64,000 nt of DNA from Streptomyces viridiviolaceus (GCF_014650995.1 NZ_BMWA01000002.1:124001-188000), one strand, 5' to 3'. Shown: positions 35,087-44,134, counted from the stretch's first letter. Translations and numbers: made by a program. The notes: generated from the sequence alone by a model not told the origin.

Positions 35087-36432
35087 GAGGACGCCTCCGG
35101 TTCCTCGGGCTCCGCCGTCGCGACGGGTTGGGCGAGACGGTGGAGATCGCTTTCGTACCGGTGGCGGCCGATCAGGAAGGCTCCGGTGGCCGCGACCGCC
35201 ACGAGCGGGACGAACTGGAGCGCGCCGAGCAGACCGAGCCGGTCCGCGAGCGCGCCGGTGACCGCGGGGCCAGGGGCCAGTCCGAGCAGGCTCTGGGCCA
35301 GTGTGAGCGTGGCGAACGCCGTTGCGGCGATGGCCGCGGGGGTCAGGTTCGCCACCATGGCGGCCCCCGGCCCGGCCGTTCCGGCGCACAGCAGGGCTCC
35401 GAGCGCCAGCACCGACAGCTGCACCGGGCCGGCCGGCAGGCGGAACGCGGTCGTCAGCAGGACGAGGGAACCCACGCTGCAGCTGATGGCGATGGCCCAC
35501 TTGCGGATCGGGGCGCGCCGGCTGATCCGGTCCGAGGCGATGCCGCCGGCGATCATGCCGATGCCGATCACCAGGGCCAAGAGCCCCGCGGTCGCACCGG
35601 CCTTCGCGGTCGGCATGTCGTAGTAGCGGTTGAAGTAGCTGGGCAGCCAGGCGATCAGGGCACCCGCGATGAACAGTTGCAGACCGCTGCCGATGTAGGC
35701 GCTGACCACAGAGACGGAGGAGAACAGCCGCGGGAGGAGCACACGGAGACGGCCGGACGCGTCGGTGCCGGCCTCGCCGTCGACCGGATCCTGCCGCGGG
35801 GCCAGCCGCTTCTCCGTGACCACTACGGCGTAGATGCCCGCGAGCACCAGGCCGAAGACGCCCATCACGCCGAACGCCCAGCGCCAGCCGTATGCCTGGG
35901 CCACCGCGCCGCCGATCGACATGCCCAGGACCGAGCCGAAGGCCCCACCGGCGATGAAGGCTCCTGAGAGCGTGGCCCGCAGGGCGCGGGGGAAGACGCT
36001 GAGGACCACGGCGATGCCGACACTGCCGTACGCGGCCTCACCGATGCCGACGAAGAGCCGGCCGACGAACATCTGGCCGTAGCTCGCCGCCACCGCGCAG
36101 CCGAGCGTCGCCAGGCTCCACATCGTGGCCGCGATGACCAGGGATCTCACCCTGCCCCATCGGTCGGCCAGCAGCGCGAGGGGGAAGGTGAGCAGACCGA
36201 CCATCAGCGCCACGATGCCGCTGAGGGAGCCCAGTTGGGCGTCCGAGAGCAGCCAGTCGGCCTTCAGCATCGGGAAGACGGCGTTGAGGACCTGTCGGGA
36301 CATGTAGTCCGAGAGCAGGAGTCCGAAGCTCAGTGCAAAGACGACCCAGGCGTAGCGCCGGGACACGGGCCACTCCGAGGAACCGGAACCGGTTCTGCCC
36401 GGGGCGGCTTCCGCAGTGGTGAGGAACCCCAT
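35083..36432 (-). CDS. MFS transporter, probably organic-acid uptake
   Basis: 449 residues, twelve helices. The helix 2-3 loop reads ADRWGRVRSLVIAA. The N-terminal DYMSRQVLNAVFPMLKADW segment is typical of the ACS/anion:cation symporter-like group that imports carboxylates and aromatic acids. Start ATG 36432 is chosen because GAGG lies eight bases upstream; ATG 36438 and GTG 36441 are too close to it. In the operon it most likely imports the growth substrate or a related acid. Confidence 0.87.
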   Translation of the reverse strand: MGFLTTAEAAPGRTGSGSSEWPVSRRYAWVVFALSFGLLLSDYMSRQVLNAVFPMLKADWLLSDAQLGSLSGIVALMVGLLTFPLALLADRWGRVRSLVIAATMWSLATLGCAVAASYGQMFVGRLFVGIGEAAYGSVGIAVVLSVFPRALRATLSGAFIAGGAFGSVLGMSIGGAVAQAYGWRWAFGVMGVFGLVLAGIYAVVVTEKRLAPRQDPVDGEAGTDASGRLRVLLPRLFSSVSVVSAYIGSGLQLFIAGALIAWLPSYFNRYYDMPTAKAGATAGLLALVIGIGMIAGGIASDRISRRAPIRKWAIAISCSVGSLVLLTTAFRLPAGPVQLSVLALGALLCAGTAGPGAAMVANLTPAAIAATAFATLTLAQSLLGLAPGPAVTGALADRLGLLGALQFVPLVAVAATGAFLIGRHRYESDLHRLAQPVATAEPEEPEASS

Positions 36433-36471
36433 TGTCATCACCTCAACTGCTCTTGACGGAAAGGGAAGGGG

Positions 36472-37386
36472 TCAGAACGGTCTGTCGCCGACGATCCCGG
36501 CGCGCTCCATCCGGCGGACGGCGGGCCAGTAGTCCTGCACGGCGTAGTGCTGCGTGGAGCGGTTGTCCCAGATGGCGACGCTGTTCGGCGTCCAGCGCCA
36601 GCGCACCTGGTACTCGGGGACCGCGGCCTGGCTGATCAGGTAGTTCAGCAGGAGGCCGGCGCCGGGCGCGTAGTCCTGCCCGAAGCGCACGTTCCCGGGC
36701 GTGTGGTAGTTGACGAAGTGCGTGGTGAAGGCGTTGACGAAGAGGACCTGTTCGCCGGTCTCGGGATGGGTGCGCACCACCGGGTGCTCCGCGTCGGGGA
36801 ACTGTGCCTTGAGCGAGTGCCGCTTCTCCTGCGGCATGACGGCGCCGAAGGTGGCCTCGATGCTGTGCCGGGCCCGCAGCCCCTGGATCTGGGTCTTGAT
36901 GTGCTCCGGCAGCCGGCGGTGGGCCTCGGCCATGTTGACCCAGATCGTGTCGCCGCCCACCGGGGGCGACACGATGCAGCGCAGCACGGCGCCCATGGAC
37001 GGGTTCTCACGCCAGGTACCGTCGGTGTGCAGCGCGTTCTCGTAGTGCTCGGGCGCGCTGTCCAGGTCCTTGTAGATACGGACGAGGCCGGGGTGGTCGG
37101 GGTCGCTGCCGGCCACCGGGTGGTCCTCCAGCGGGCCGAAACGCTCGGCGAACGCCACGTGTTCGGCCCGCGTGATGTCCTGGTCCCGCAGGAACAGGAC
37201 CTTGTACTGCAGGAGCAGGGCCTTGATCTCGGCAAACAGGTCGTCGTCGCGCGAGGCGTCGCCGAGGTTCACGCCGGAGAGTTCGGCGCCGATGGTGCAG
37301 GTCAGCGGCTCGACGCTGATGGAGCCGCGGGAGTGGGCGCGCACCAACGCGGGCGCGCCCTCCAGCGGAGCGAGAGTCTTTTCCAT
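36472..37386 (-). CDS. TauD/TfdA-family Fe(II)/2-oxoglutarate dioxygenase
   Basis: 304 residues. The iron-binding triad is visible: H120-x-D122 in HTDGTW and the distal histidine in NRSTQHYAVQDY. The N-terminal ALLLQYKVLFLRDQDIT and ERFGPLEDHP are classical TauD features. The family hydroxylates a carbon next to a leaving group (taurine, 2,4-D, alkylsulfates) using 2-oxoglutarate and oxygen. Length is normal. Which acid it attacks is not known. A second, distant family member lies across the regulator at 41109. Confidence 0.9.
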   Translation of the reverse strand: MEKTLAPLEGAPALVRAHSRGSISVEPLTCTIGAELSGVNLGDASRDDDLFAEIKALLLQYKVLFLRDQDITRAEHVAFAERFGPLEDHPVAGSDPDHPGLVRIYKDLDSAPEHYENALHTDGTWRENPSMGAVLRCIVSPPVGGDTIWVNMAEAHRRLPEHIKTQIQGLRARHSIEATFGAVMPQEKRHSLKAQFPDAEHPVVRTHPETGEQVLFVNAFTTHFVNYHTPGNVRFGQDYAPGAGLLLNYLISQAAVPEYQVRWRWTPNSVAIWDNRSTQHYAVQDYWPAVRRMERAGIVGDRPF

Positions 37387-37434
37387 GGTGCTTCCTCCTG
37401 GAGAGGGTGGTGGTGCGCGTGATCCCGCAGGGGC

Positions 37435-38409
37435 TCAGAGAACGAAGACGGACGATCCCGTGGTCCGTCCTGCCTCCAGCTCGCGGTGCGCCCGTACGGC
37501 GTCCTCGAGCGCGTAGCGCTGGTTGATCTCGATGGTGATGCGGCCGGAGGCGACGTGATCGAACAGCTCGCCCGCCAGCTCGGCCCGCTCCGCGGGCTCG
37601 GCGATGTAGTCGGCGAGCGCGGGTCGGGTGACGAACAGGGAGCCGTTGACGGCCAGTTGCATGGCGTCGATGGGCGGGACGGGCCCGGAGGCCGTACCGA
37701 AGCAGACCAGCAGACCGCGGCGCCGCAGCGAGGCGAGCGAGGCGGCGTAGGTGGTCCTGCCCACGCTGTCGAAGGCGACCGGGACCCCGGCCCCGTCGGT
37801 CAGTTCGCGCACCCGCTCGGCCACGTTCTCGCGCCGGTAGTGGATGACGTGGTCGCAGCCGTGGGCGCGGGCGAGCTCGGCCTTCTCCTCGGTGGAGACG
37901 GTGCCGATGACGGTCAGCCCGAGCAGCTTGGCCCACTGGCAGACGATGAGGCCGACGCCGCCCGCCGCCGCGGTCAGCAGGATCGTGTCGCCGGCCTTCA
38001 GCGGGTGGATCCTGCGCAGCAGGTACGCGGAGGTGAGGCCGCGCATGGTCATCGCGGCGGCGGTCTCGAAGCCGATGGCGTCCGGCAGCCGGATCAGGGG
38101 GCCCGCGGGCATGACCCGTTCCGTGCTGTAGGCACCGAGCGGGCTTCCGGTGTACGTGACCCGGTCGCCCTCGGCGACGTGGGCGACGCCCTCGCCCACC
38201 GCCTCGACCACACCCGCGGCCTCGACGCCCAGTCCGGCGGGCAGCGGCGCGGGATACAGGCCGGTACGGAAGTAGGTGTCGGCGAAGTTGAGTCCGACGG
38301 CTTCGTGCCGGATCCGTACCTCGCCCGGGCCGGGGTCGCCGACGACGACCTCTTCCCAGCGCAGGACGTCGGGACTGCCGGTCTCCTTGAAGCGAATGGC
38401 GTGGGCCAC
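37435..38409 (-). CDS. Zeta-crystallin-type quinone oxidoreductase (MDR family)
   Basis: 324 residues. The GroES-like N-terminal domain (GLNFADTYFRTGLYP, PAGLGVEAAGVVEAVG) lacks the zinc cysteines of alcohol dehydrogenases, as in quinone oxidoreductases. The Rossmann domain has AAAGGVGLIVCQWAKLLG for NADPH. It probably reduces a quinone or an unsaturated carbonyl, or oxidises a hydroxy acid, in the pathway. The GTG start at 38409 has GGAG about nine bases upstream. It is followed by the TauD gene after 48 bp on the same transcript. Confidence 0.9.
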   Translation of the reverse strand: MAHAIRFKETGSPDVLRWEEVVVGDPGPGEVRIRHEAVGLNFADTYFRTGLYPAPLPAGLGVEAAGVVEAVGEGVAHVAEGDRVTYTGSPLGAYSTERVMPAGPLIRLPDAIGFETAAAMTMRGLTSAYLLRRIHPLKAGDTILLTAAAGGVGLIVCQWAKLLGLTVIGTVSTEEKAELARAHGCDHVIHYRRENVAERVRELTDGAGVPVAFDSVGRTTYAASLASLRRRGLLVCFGTASGPVPPIDAMQLAVNGSLFVTRPALADYIAEPAERAELAGELFDHVASGRITIEINQRYALEDAVRAHRELEAGRTTGSSVFVL

Positions 38410-38533
38410 GGGCGTGCTCCGTTGTTCGGGGGAGGTGAGGAGGGGGGAGGGCCGCCGGCGCCGGGAGGGAGTTGGGCCCCGGCGGCTCTTCGGATCGCGC
38501 GGATGCGCGGCGGCGCGTGACTCCGTGCCGCGA

Positions 38534-39586
38534 TCAGACGTCGCGCAGCATGAAGCCGCGCTGACCGGGACGGCGGTTGGGCACCATGCCGAGACGCGCA
38601 AGCGTCTCGTCGGCGCCGGAGTAGTACTCGCCGAGCTTGTAGATCTTCTTGGCCTCGGCGCCGGTCGCGATGTCGCGCCCGAGCGCCTCGGAGATCTGTA
38701 CCATCTGCTCGACCTGCTCGACGGTGGTCATGCGCTCGCCCTTGCGCCGCCACAGGTTGTCCTCGTTGCCCACGCGCACGTGCACGCCCAGCGCGATGCC
38801 GATCGCGTTCATCGGCGCCACGGCCCGCATGGAGCTCTCGATGGTGAGGACGGCGCCGTCCGGGGTGCGGCGGACGAACTCGATCAGGTCGGCCGGGTGA
38901 CGGCCCGCGAAACCACCCCCGATGGCCACGTAGTTGAGGATCAGCGGACCTGTGTGGATGCCGGCCCGGATGAGCCGCTCCACGGTTTCGAGCTGGGCCG
39001 GCGTGGCGAGCTGGAAGTGCGGCTGGATGCCGTTCGCGTGGAGGCGCTTGAGGTGCTCCAGGTAGAACTCGGGGCCCGCCTCGACGACCATGTCGCGGTA
39101 GGCCCTGTAGTACTCGGGCTTCGCGATCGAGGTGCCCTCCAAGTCGTCGTCGGTCATGATCTCGACGATGTTCATCTGGCTGGTGTTGATCGCGATCGTC
39201 ACCTGGTCCGGCGCGGGGGTGAGGTCGGCCAGCAGGTGACGGGTGTCGTAGCTCAGCCACTTCGCCTCACTGCCCTCGTCCTCCGGGGCGAACGAGATCG
39301 AGCCGCCGATCTGCAGGACCATGTCCGGCACGGCCTCGCGCAGCCGGCCCAGCAGCTCGTTGAACATGGACATCCGCTTGGAGCCCTTGCCGTCGAGCTC
39401 GCGTACGTGGATGTGGAGCACGGTGGCGCCGGCGTTGTAGCAGTCGACGGCCGCCTGGACGTGCTCGTCCATGGTCAGGGGAAGGTCGTCGGCGTCCCCG
39501 GGCAGCCACTCCGGCCCGTAGGGAGCGGCCTGGATCACCAGCTTTTCCTGGTTCTCCGGGAAGAGTGAGTCGTCGTGGAAGTGCAC
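38534..39586 (-). CDS. Beta-keto acid cleavage enzyme (BKACE, DUF849)
   Basis: 350 residues. Zinc ligands H58 and H60 in HIHVRE, the GGSISF segment and LTIESSMRAVAPMNAIGIALGVHVRVGNEDN match the BKACE family. These enzymes condense a beta-keto acid with acetyl-CoA, releasing acetoacetate and a new CoA ester. Known substrates include 3-keto-5-aminohexanoate and dehydrocarnitine; the substrate here cannot be told. First gene of the minus-strand operon, which ends with an acetoacetate-activating ligase. GTG 39586 has AGGAG at eight bases. A candidate AraC operator lies about 255 bp upstream. Confidence 0.92.
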   Translation of the reverse strand: MHFHDDSLFPENQEKLVIQAAPYGPEWLPGDADDLPLTMDEHVQAAVDCYNAGATVLHIHVRELDGKGSKRMSMFNELLGRLREAVPDMVLQIGGSISFAPEDEGSEAKWLSYDTRHLLADLTPAPDQVTIAINTSQMNIVEIMTDDDLEGTSIAKPEYYRAYRDMVVEAGPEFYLEHLKRLHANGIQPHFQLATPAQLETVERLIRAGIHTGPLILNYVAIGGGFAGRHPADLIEFVRRTPDGAVLTIESSMRAVAPMNAIGIALGVHVRVGNEDNLWRRKGERMTTVEQVEQMVQISEALGRDIATGAEAKKIYKLGEYYSGADETLARLGMVPNRRPGQRGFMLRDV

Positions 39587-39840
39587 GGTCCGTCTCCTTC
39601 GTGGGATCGGTGATCACTCGCCGGAAGCGCATCGCCATGTGCGATGCGACGGTCTGGGATGTCCAGCGGGGATCGATGCGGGTCACCGGGCGGAACAGCG
39701 GGCGCATGGCGGCCCGGGTACGCTCGACCTGTCCGGAGGGGACGTGCACAGGGGGAGTACCACGGCTCTCCTCCGGCGGCCGACCGCTTCTCTGCGGTGC
39801 TGCCAAGGTAGGGGCGAGCCTCTGTGATCGCTTGACCCAC

Positions 39841-39869
39841 GGGGACGGATTACTTGTCATTTGGGGACA
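39841..39869 (-). promoter_or_regulatory. Candidate AraC operator before the BKACE operon
   Basis: Read on the minus strand, TGTCCCC (39869-39863) and CGTCCCC (39847-39841) form a direct repeat at exactly 22-bp spacing, and each is followed by a further partly matching TGACA or GGTCA word. The same layout occurs in front of the divergent operon at 40970. Two half-sites about two helical turns apart are typical of AraC-family operators. Confidence 0.55.
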
Positions 39870-39930
39870 TCGGCCTGAGTCGTGCCGAGTGAGCCGGGAG
39901 GACGGGCCCTGGCGCGTACCGCCCGCGGTA

Positions 39931-40953
39931 TCAGTCCTGGGCGGGGAGTTGCTGCCGGCTCCTGTCGCTGCGCCACGCCCTCGGACTGCACCCGAACTGC
40001 TCGCGGAACCAGCGCGAGAACGCGCTCAGCGACGAGAAGCCCAGCAGGTCGGAGATCTCCGTCAGCGAGCGCCGCGGGTTCGCGACGAACTGCTCGGCGA
40101 GGTGCATGCGGGTGGTGTTGAGGAGTGAGGAGAACGTCTCACCCGAGGAGGCCAGGTGCCGGTGAACGGTGCGCCGGTCGACGCCGAGGCTGCGCGCGAC
40201 CTGCTCGACCGAGCAGCGCCCGCTCGGCAGCAGGGCCTCGATGAGCTCGCGCACCCGGTCCGCGACGGTGGTGTCCTTGGGGACCGCGATCGTCTCGAAG
40301 TACTGGCGGGCGTACTCCCGCAGCAGCGGGTCCGCCATCGCGTTGGGCGCGTCGAGATCGTCGGCGTAGAAGACGATCCCGTCGAACTCGCGGCCGAACT
40401 CCACGATGGGGCCGAACACGCGCCGGTGCGAAGCGGCGTCCGCCGGGGCGGAGTGCCTGAACCATACGGACAGCGGCTGCCACCGGGTGTGCAGGAAGCC
40501 GCGCAGGATCCGGTGGTAGGCGGCGACGGCCAGCTCCGTGGCCTGCCGGGCCTCCATCGCCTCGCCGAGCCGCAGGTCGACCTTCAACGTGGCCAACCCG
40601 TCGCCCTCGGACAGCCGGGTGTGCAGGACCTCGTTGTACATGTGCTGATGCCGGATCAGCAGCCCCAGTGCGTTCCGCACGTCGGGTTCCTCGCGGACGA
40701 CCAGACTGACGGGGCCGAGGTTGGAGAAGCGCCGGAACTCCGCCATGAGCACGCCGAAGTCCTCGTGCCCTGAGGCGGCCGCCGAGAGCTCCAGCACCTG
40801 GACCGCGGCCGCACCGGAGATCCACCGGTCCTGGACCGCGAGGGCGGCGGTGTCCAGGCCGACGCGCTTCATCAGCGCCTGCGGGTCGACGCCGAGTGAG
40901 CGGCACAGCTCGACATAGCCGCTGAGGGCTGCGGTGCGGACCAGGGGCCTCAT
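39931..40953 (-). CDS. AraC-family transcriptional regulator (arabinose-binding-like N-terminus)
   Basis: 340 residues. The N-terminal AraC ligand-binding domain of the OruR/ArgR-like kind (YVELCRSLGVDPQALMKRVGLD) is followed by a C-terminal double helix-turn-helix (VEQVARSLGVDRRTVHRHLAS and LTEISDLLGFSSLSAFSRWFREQFGCSPRAWR). ATG 40953 is preceded by GGAG; longer forms up to 41148 have no support. It stands between the two catabolic operons and presumably activates both in response to their substrate. The 344 bp between it and the BKACE gene hold the operator at 39841. Confidence 0.9.
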   Translation of the reverse strand: MRPLVRTAALSGYVELCRSLGVDPQALMKRVGLDTAALAVQDRWISGAAAVQVLELSAAASGHEDFGVLMAEFRRFSNLGPVSLVVREEPDVRNALGLLIRHQHMYNEVLHTRLSEGDGLATLKVDLRLGEAMEARQATELAVAAYHRILRGFLHTRWQPLSVWFRHSAPADAASHRRVFGPIVEFGREFDGIVFYADDLDAPNAMADPLLREYARQYFETIAVPKDTTVADRVRELIEALLPSGRCSVEQVARSLGVDRRTVHRHLASSGETFSSLLNTTRMHLAEQFVANPRRSLTEISDLLGFSSLSAFSRWFREQFGCSPRAWRSDRSRQQLPAQD

Positions 40954-40969
40954 GTGCACGCTCCAAGCG

Positions 40970-40997
40970 TGTCCCGAAAAGAAAAGTCCAGTGTCAC
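40970..40997 (+). promoter_or_regulatory. Candidate AraC operator in the divergent regulator/dioxygenase promoter
   Basis: TGTCCC at 40970-40975 and TGTCAC at 40992-40997 form a direct repeat at 22-bp spacing on the plus strand, pointing toward the 41109 operon. The spacing and half-site agree with the site at 39841-39869. The intergenic region is 155 bp. Confidence 0.5.
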
Positions 40998-41108
40998 GCC
41001 AGGGTAAGCACGGTGGAAATCGGCAACCTAGCATGGCGCCGTTCACCGGCTCGGCCCCCTGTGGCGACCGTCCCGGACCGGTGAACACGTGATGGTACGG
41101 AGGCGCAC

Positions 41109-42176
41109 ATGACCGGTACGACGGACGCAGCTGCGGCGCTGCACGCACCCTGTTCGGGTCCCTCGGTGTGGCGTGGCGGAGATCTGGCGAACCGCGAGGA
41201 ATGGATCCTGCGGCTGTCGTCGGACCAGCTCGCCGAGATCGACTCCGCCCTGCGGGAGGCGCGCAGGCGCGACCTCACGCTGCTGAAGCTGACGGCCGCC
41301 GACTTCCCGCTCCCTGCGCTCGCCGGTGAACTGGAACGCATCGCCGAAGCACTGGAGCACGGACGGGGGTTCGTGCTCGTCAAGGGCCTTCCGGTCGAGC
41401 AGCCGGGCGAGCCGGCCGCGAGCGCGGTCTTCTGGGGCCTCGGTCAGTACCTGGGGCGTCCGGTCCCGCAGAACGCGGACGGGCACATGCTCGGCCACGT
41501 CAGGGACACCGGCCGCAGCCTGGCCGATCCGGCGACGCGCGGCTACCAGACCCGGGCGGAGCTGCCGTTCCACACCGACGGGGCCGATCTGCTCGCGCTG
41601 CTGTCCCTGCGGACGCCCCGATCCGGGGGCCGCACGTCCCTGGTCAGCTCGGCGGCGATCCACAACGCGGTACTGGACCTCCGCCCCGATCTGACCGAGC
41701 GCCTGTACCGCACGTACTTCTTCGACCGCCGGGAGGAGCATGCTCCCGAGGAGCCGCCGTACGCAGCCGCCCCGCTCGCCGCCCGGTTGCCGGGAGGCGC
41801 ACTTAGCATGCGCTACAACCGCTGCTACCTGGAATCCGCCCAGCGCTTCTCTCAGGTGCCCCGCCTTGAACCGGCGGACCTGGAGCTGTTCGACCTCATC
41901 GACGCAGTGGCAGCCTCCCACAAGCTGCGGCTCGACATCGACCTCCGGGCCGGCGATCTGCTGCTGCTCAACACCCACACGGTCATGCACGCGCGAGCGG
42001 AGTTCGAGGACCGCGACCAGCCCGAACTCAAGCGCCATCTACTGCGACTGTGGCTGGCCTTCCCGCACCGCCTCCGCATCGGCGGTGCCCGCGACGGGGT
42101 CACCCCTCGCGATGTGATCCGCCCCCGGAATGCCGCCTCGCAGCCCGAGACGAGCCCAAGGAGATTGCCGACATGA
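41109..42176 (+). CDS. TauD/TfdA-like Fe(II)/2-oxoglutarate oxygenase, second
   Basis: 355 residues. The iron-binding H155-x-D157 is in FHTDGADLL, and the distal histidine is probably in NTHTVMHARAEFED. AFP-type ends such as RHLLRLWLAFP are typical of the TauD-like (gamma-butyrobetaine/syringomycin-type) oxygenases. N-terminal DLANREEWILRLSSDQLAEID is shared by hypothetical 2OG oxygenases of actinobacteria. Substrate unknown. Divergent from the AraC gene. Its stop overlaps the start of the CoA ligase (ATGA). Confidence 0.85.
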   Translation: MTGTTDAAAALHAPCSGPSVWRGGDLANREEWILRLSSDQLAEIDSALREARRRDLTLLKLTAADFPLPALAGELERIAEALEHGRGFVLVKGLPVEQPGEPAASAVFWGLGQYLGRPVPQNADGHMLGHVRDTGRSLADPATRGYQTRAELPFHTDGADLLALLSLRTPRSGGRTSLVSSAAIHNAVLDLRPDLTERLYRTYFFDRREEHAPEEPPYAAAPLAARLPGGALSMRYNRCYLESAQRFSQVPRLEPADLELFDLIDAVAASHKLRLDIDLRAGDLLLLNTHTVMHARAEFEDRDQPELKRHLLRLWLAFPHRLRIGGARDGVTPRDVIRPRNAASQPETSPRRLPT

Positions 42177-43666
42177 CCGACCTCGCCACGTTCCTGGTGG
42201 ACTCCGCCGCGGCCCAGGGCGATCGCATCGCCGTGCGCCACGACGACAGCACGCTCACGTACGCCGAACTGGACGACGCGAGCGCCAGAGCCGCCGCCCT
42301 CCTGCGCGACTGCGGCGTCCGGCCCGGCGACCGTGTCGCGCTGACCATGCCCAACGTCCCGTTGTTCCCGGTCGTCTACTACGGAGTCCTGCGGGCCGGC
42401 GGGGTGGTCGTGCCGATGAATCCGCTCCTCAAGGCCCGTGAGGTGGCCTTCACCCTGCGCGACTGCGGGGCACGGATGGCGCTGGTGTTCCCCCTGTTCG
42501 CGGACGAGGTGGCGAAGGCCGCCGCCGAGACCGGAACCGAATGCCTGGTGACCGAGCCCTTGGCCTTCGACGACATGCTGCGGGCCCATGAACCGATGCC
42601 CGGCATCGCCGACCGGACCGACGACGACCCGGCCCTGGTCCTCTACACCTCGGGCACGACCGGGATGCCGAAGGGCGCCGCACTCTCGCACCGAAACCTG
42701 GCCACGAACACCGCCACCGCGGCCGAGACGCTGCTCCGGGTAGGGCCCGACGACGTGCTCTTCGGCGGCCTGCCCCTCTTCCATGCCTTCGGCCAGACCT
42801 GCGCGCTCAACACGGCCGTCGCCGCCGGCGCCACACTGACCCTGCTGCCGAGGTTCGAGCCGCAGCGTGCCCTGGAGATCATGGCCCGTGACGGGGTCAC
42901 GGTGTTCCTCGGAGTGCCGACGATGTACGCGGCGCTGCTCCACGCCGAGCTCCCGAAAGGCTTCGACGCCCACCGGCTGCGCCTGGCCGTTTCGGGCGGC
43001 GCCTCGCTCCCGGTCGAGGTGTTGCACGGCTTCGAGCGGCGCTTCGGCGCCCCCGTACTGGAGGGATACGGGCTCTCCGAGACCTCGCCGGTCGCCGCGT
43101 TCAACCACCCGGACCGCCCGCGCAAGGCGGGCTCGATCGGGCAGCCCATCCGGGGAGTCGAGATGAAGCTCGTCGCCGAGGACGGCGGCGCGGTGCCCCC
43201 GGGCGAGGTCGGCGAGATCGCGATCCGCGGCGAGAACGTGATGAGTGGCTACTGGAACCGCCCGGAGGCCACGGCGGAAGCGATCCGCGACGGATGGTTC
43301 CACAGCGGTGACCTGGCCCGCGTCGACGAGGACGGCTTCTACTTCATCGTCGACCGCAAGAAGGACCTGATCATCCGCGGCGGCTACAACGTCTACCCGC
43401 GTGAGGTCGAGGAGGTGCTGTACGAGCACCCGGCCGTCGCCGAAGCCGCCGTCGTCGGCGTGCCGCACCCGGCCCACGGCGAGGAGATCGCGGCGGTGAT
43501 CACGCTCCGGCCCGGCGCCCGGGCCACGGCCGAGGAGATCCGCGACCACGTCAAGGACCGGGTCGCGGCGTACAAGTACCCCCGGATCGTCACCTTCACG
43601 GCCGAGCTTCCCAAGGGCCCCACCGGCAAGATCCTCAAGCGCGAGATCGTGGTCACCGAACGGTGA
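42173..43666 (+). CDS. Acyl-CoA synthetase (class I AMP-dependent ligase)
   Basis: 497 residues. The ATP motif is YTSGTTGMPKGAALSHRN, followed by EGYGLSETSPVAAFN, DGWFHSGDLARVDEDGFYFIVDRKKDLIIRGGYNVYPREVE, and the catalytic lysine in KGPTGKILKREIV. It activates a carboxylic acid to its CoA ester; the sequence is of the long-chain/aryl-CoA ligase type, not more specific. ATG start overlaps the oxygenase stop and has AAGGAG upstream, so both proteins are produced together. It may activate the oxygenase product or the growth substrate. Confidence 0.92.
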   Translation: MTDLATFLVDSAAAQGDRIAVRHDDSTLTYAELDDASARAAALLRDCGVRPGDRVALTMPNVPLFPVVYYGVLRAGGVVVPMNPLLKAREVAFTLRDCGARMALVFPLFADEVAKAAAETGTECLVTEPLAFDDMLRAHEPMPGIADRTDDDPALVLYTSGTTGMPKGAALSHRNLATNTATAAETLLRVGPDDVLFGGLPLFHAFGQTCALNTAVAAGATLTLLPRFEPQRALEIMARDGVTVFLGVPTMYAALLHAELPKGFDAHRLRLAVSGGASLPVEVLHGFERRFGAPVLEGYGLSETSPVAAFNHPDRPRKAGSIGQPIRGVEMKLVAEDGGAVPPGEVGEIAIRGENVMSGYWNRPEATAEAIRDGWFHSGDLARVDEDGFYFIVDRKKDLIIRGGYNVYPREVEEVLYEHPAVAEAAVVGVPHPAHGEEIAAVITLRPGARATAEEIRDHVKDRVAAYKYPRIVTFTAELPKGPTGKILKREIVVTER

Positions 43667-43805
43667 CCACGCGTCGGCGTCCGTGTGTGGCCGGCCCCGA
43701 GGCGGTCGGGGAGGCGTTCGACTCCGAGCTCCCTCCCCAGCCGTGAACCGACCGCCCGTGCCCGCCGCACAGTCATGGCACCCCACGGCGGTCGCGGTCT
43801 CGGAC

Positions 43806-44042
43806 GTGACATTCCTGATCGTGCTGGTCGGCAAATGGTCCCGCAGCGTCCACAGGCCCGATCAGTTCGTCCTCCTGGAAGCCTTCGAGTCACCGGAGGC
43901 CGGCGGGACACACGTGAACTCCGACCACTTCAAGACCGCCATGGCGTGGATGCCCGAGGTGATCGCCGCCAAGCCCGGCATCATCCACGTCGAGGTGCCC
44001 GGGACGGGCTGGTCGGAGATGGCCGAACTCACCCCGGCGTGA
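43806..44042 (+). pseudogene. Truncated antibiotic-biosynthesis-monooxygenase (ABM) domain protein
   Basis: 78 codons. The C-terminal half of an ABM/quinol-monooxygenase fold is clear: WSRSVHRPDQFVLLEAFES, HVNSDHFKTAMAWMP and GTGWSEMAEL. In whole proteins about 40 residues separate the first strand from the WSRS segment. Here the first strand (VTFLIVLVGK) is joined almost directly to it, so an internal deletion seems to have removed the N-terminal helices. The fold should not form properly. No ribosome binding site precedes the GTG. I call it a pseudogene; a rare short variant is the alternative. Confidence 0.55.
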
Positions 44043-44104
44043 CGGGAGCGCCGACACAAAGAAGCGATCTGGGCGTCGTGCGCGCGGGCCGGCGCGCGGC
44101 CCCG

Positions 44105-44134
44105 TTCCCAGTGGCTCTTCCAGCCGGTTCCCAG
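44105..44134. promoter_or_regulatory. Site A: three TTCCCAG-type direct repeats upstream of the GPP34 gene
   Basis: TTCCCAG (44105-44111), TTCCAG (ending 44123) and TTCCCAG (44128-44134), with ends 12 and 11 bp apart. It is 60-89 bp before the GPP34 start. The same word at 11-bp spacing appears at 46599, 47552, 47595 and 52029, around the AfsR-like regulator gene. Confidence 0.6.
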
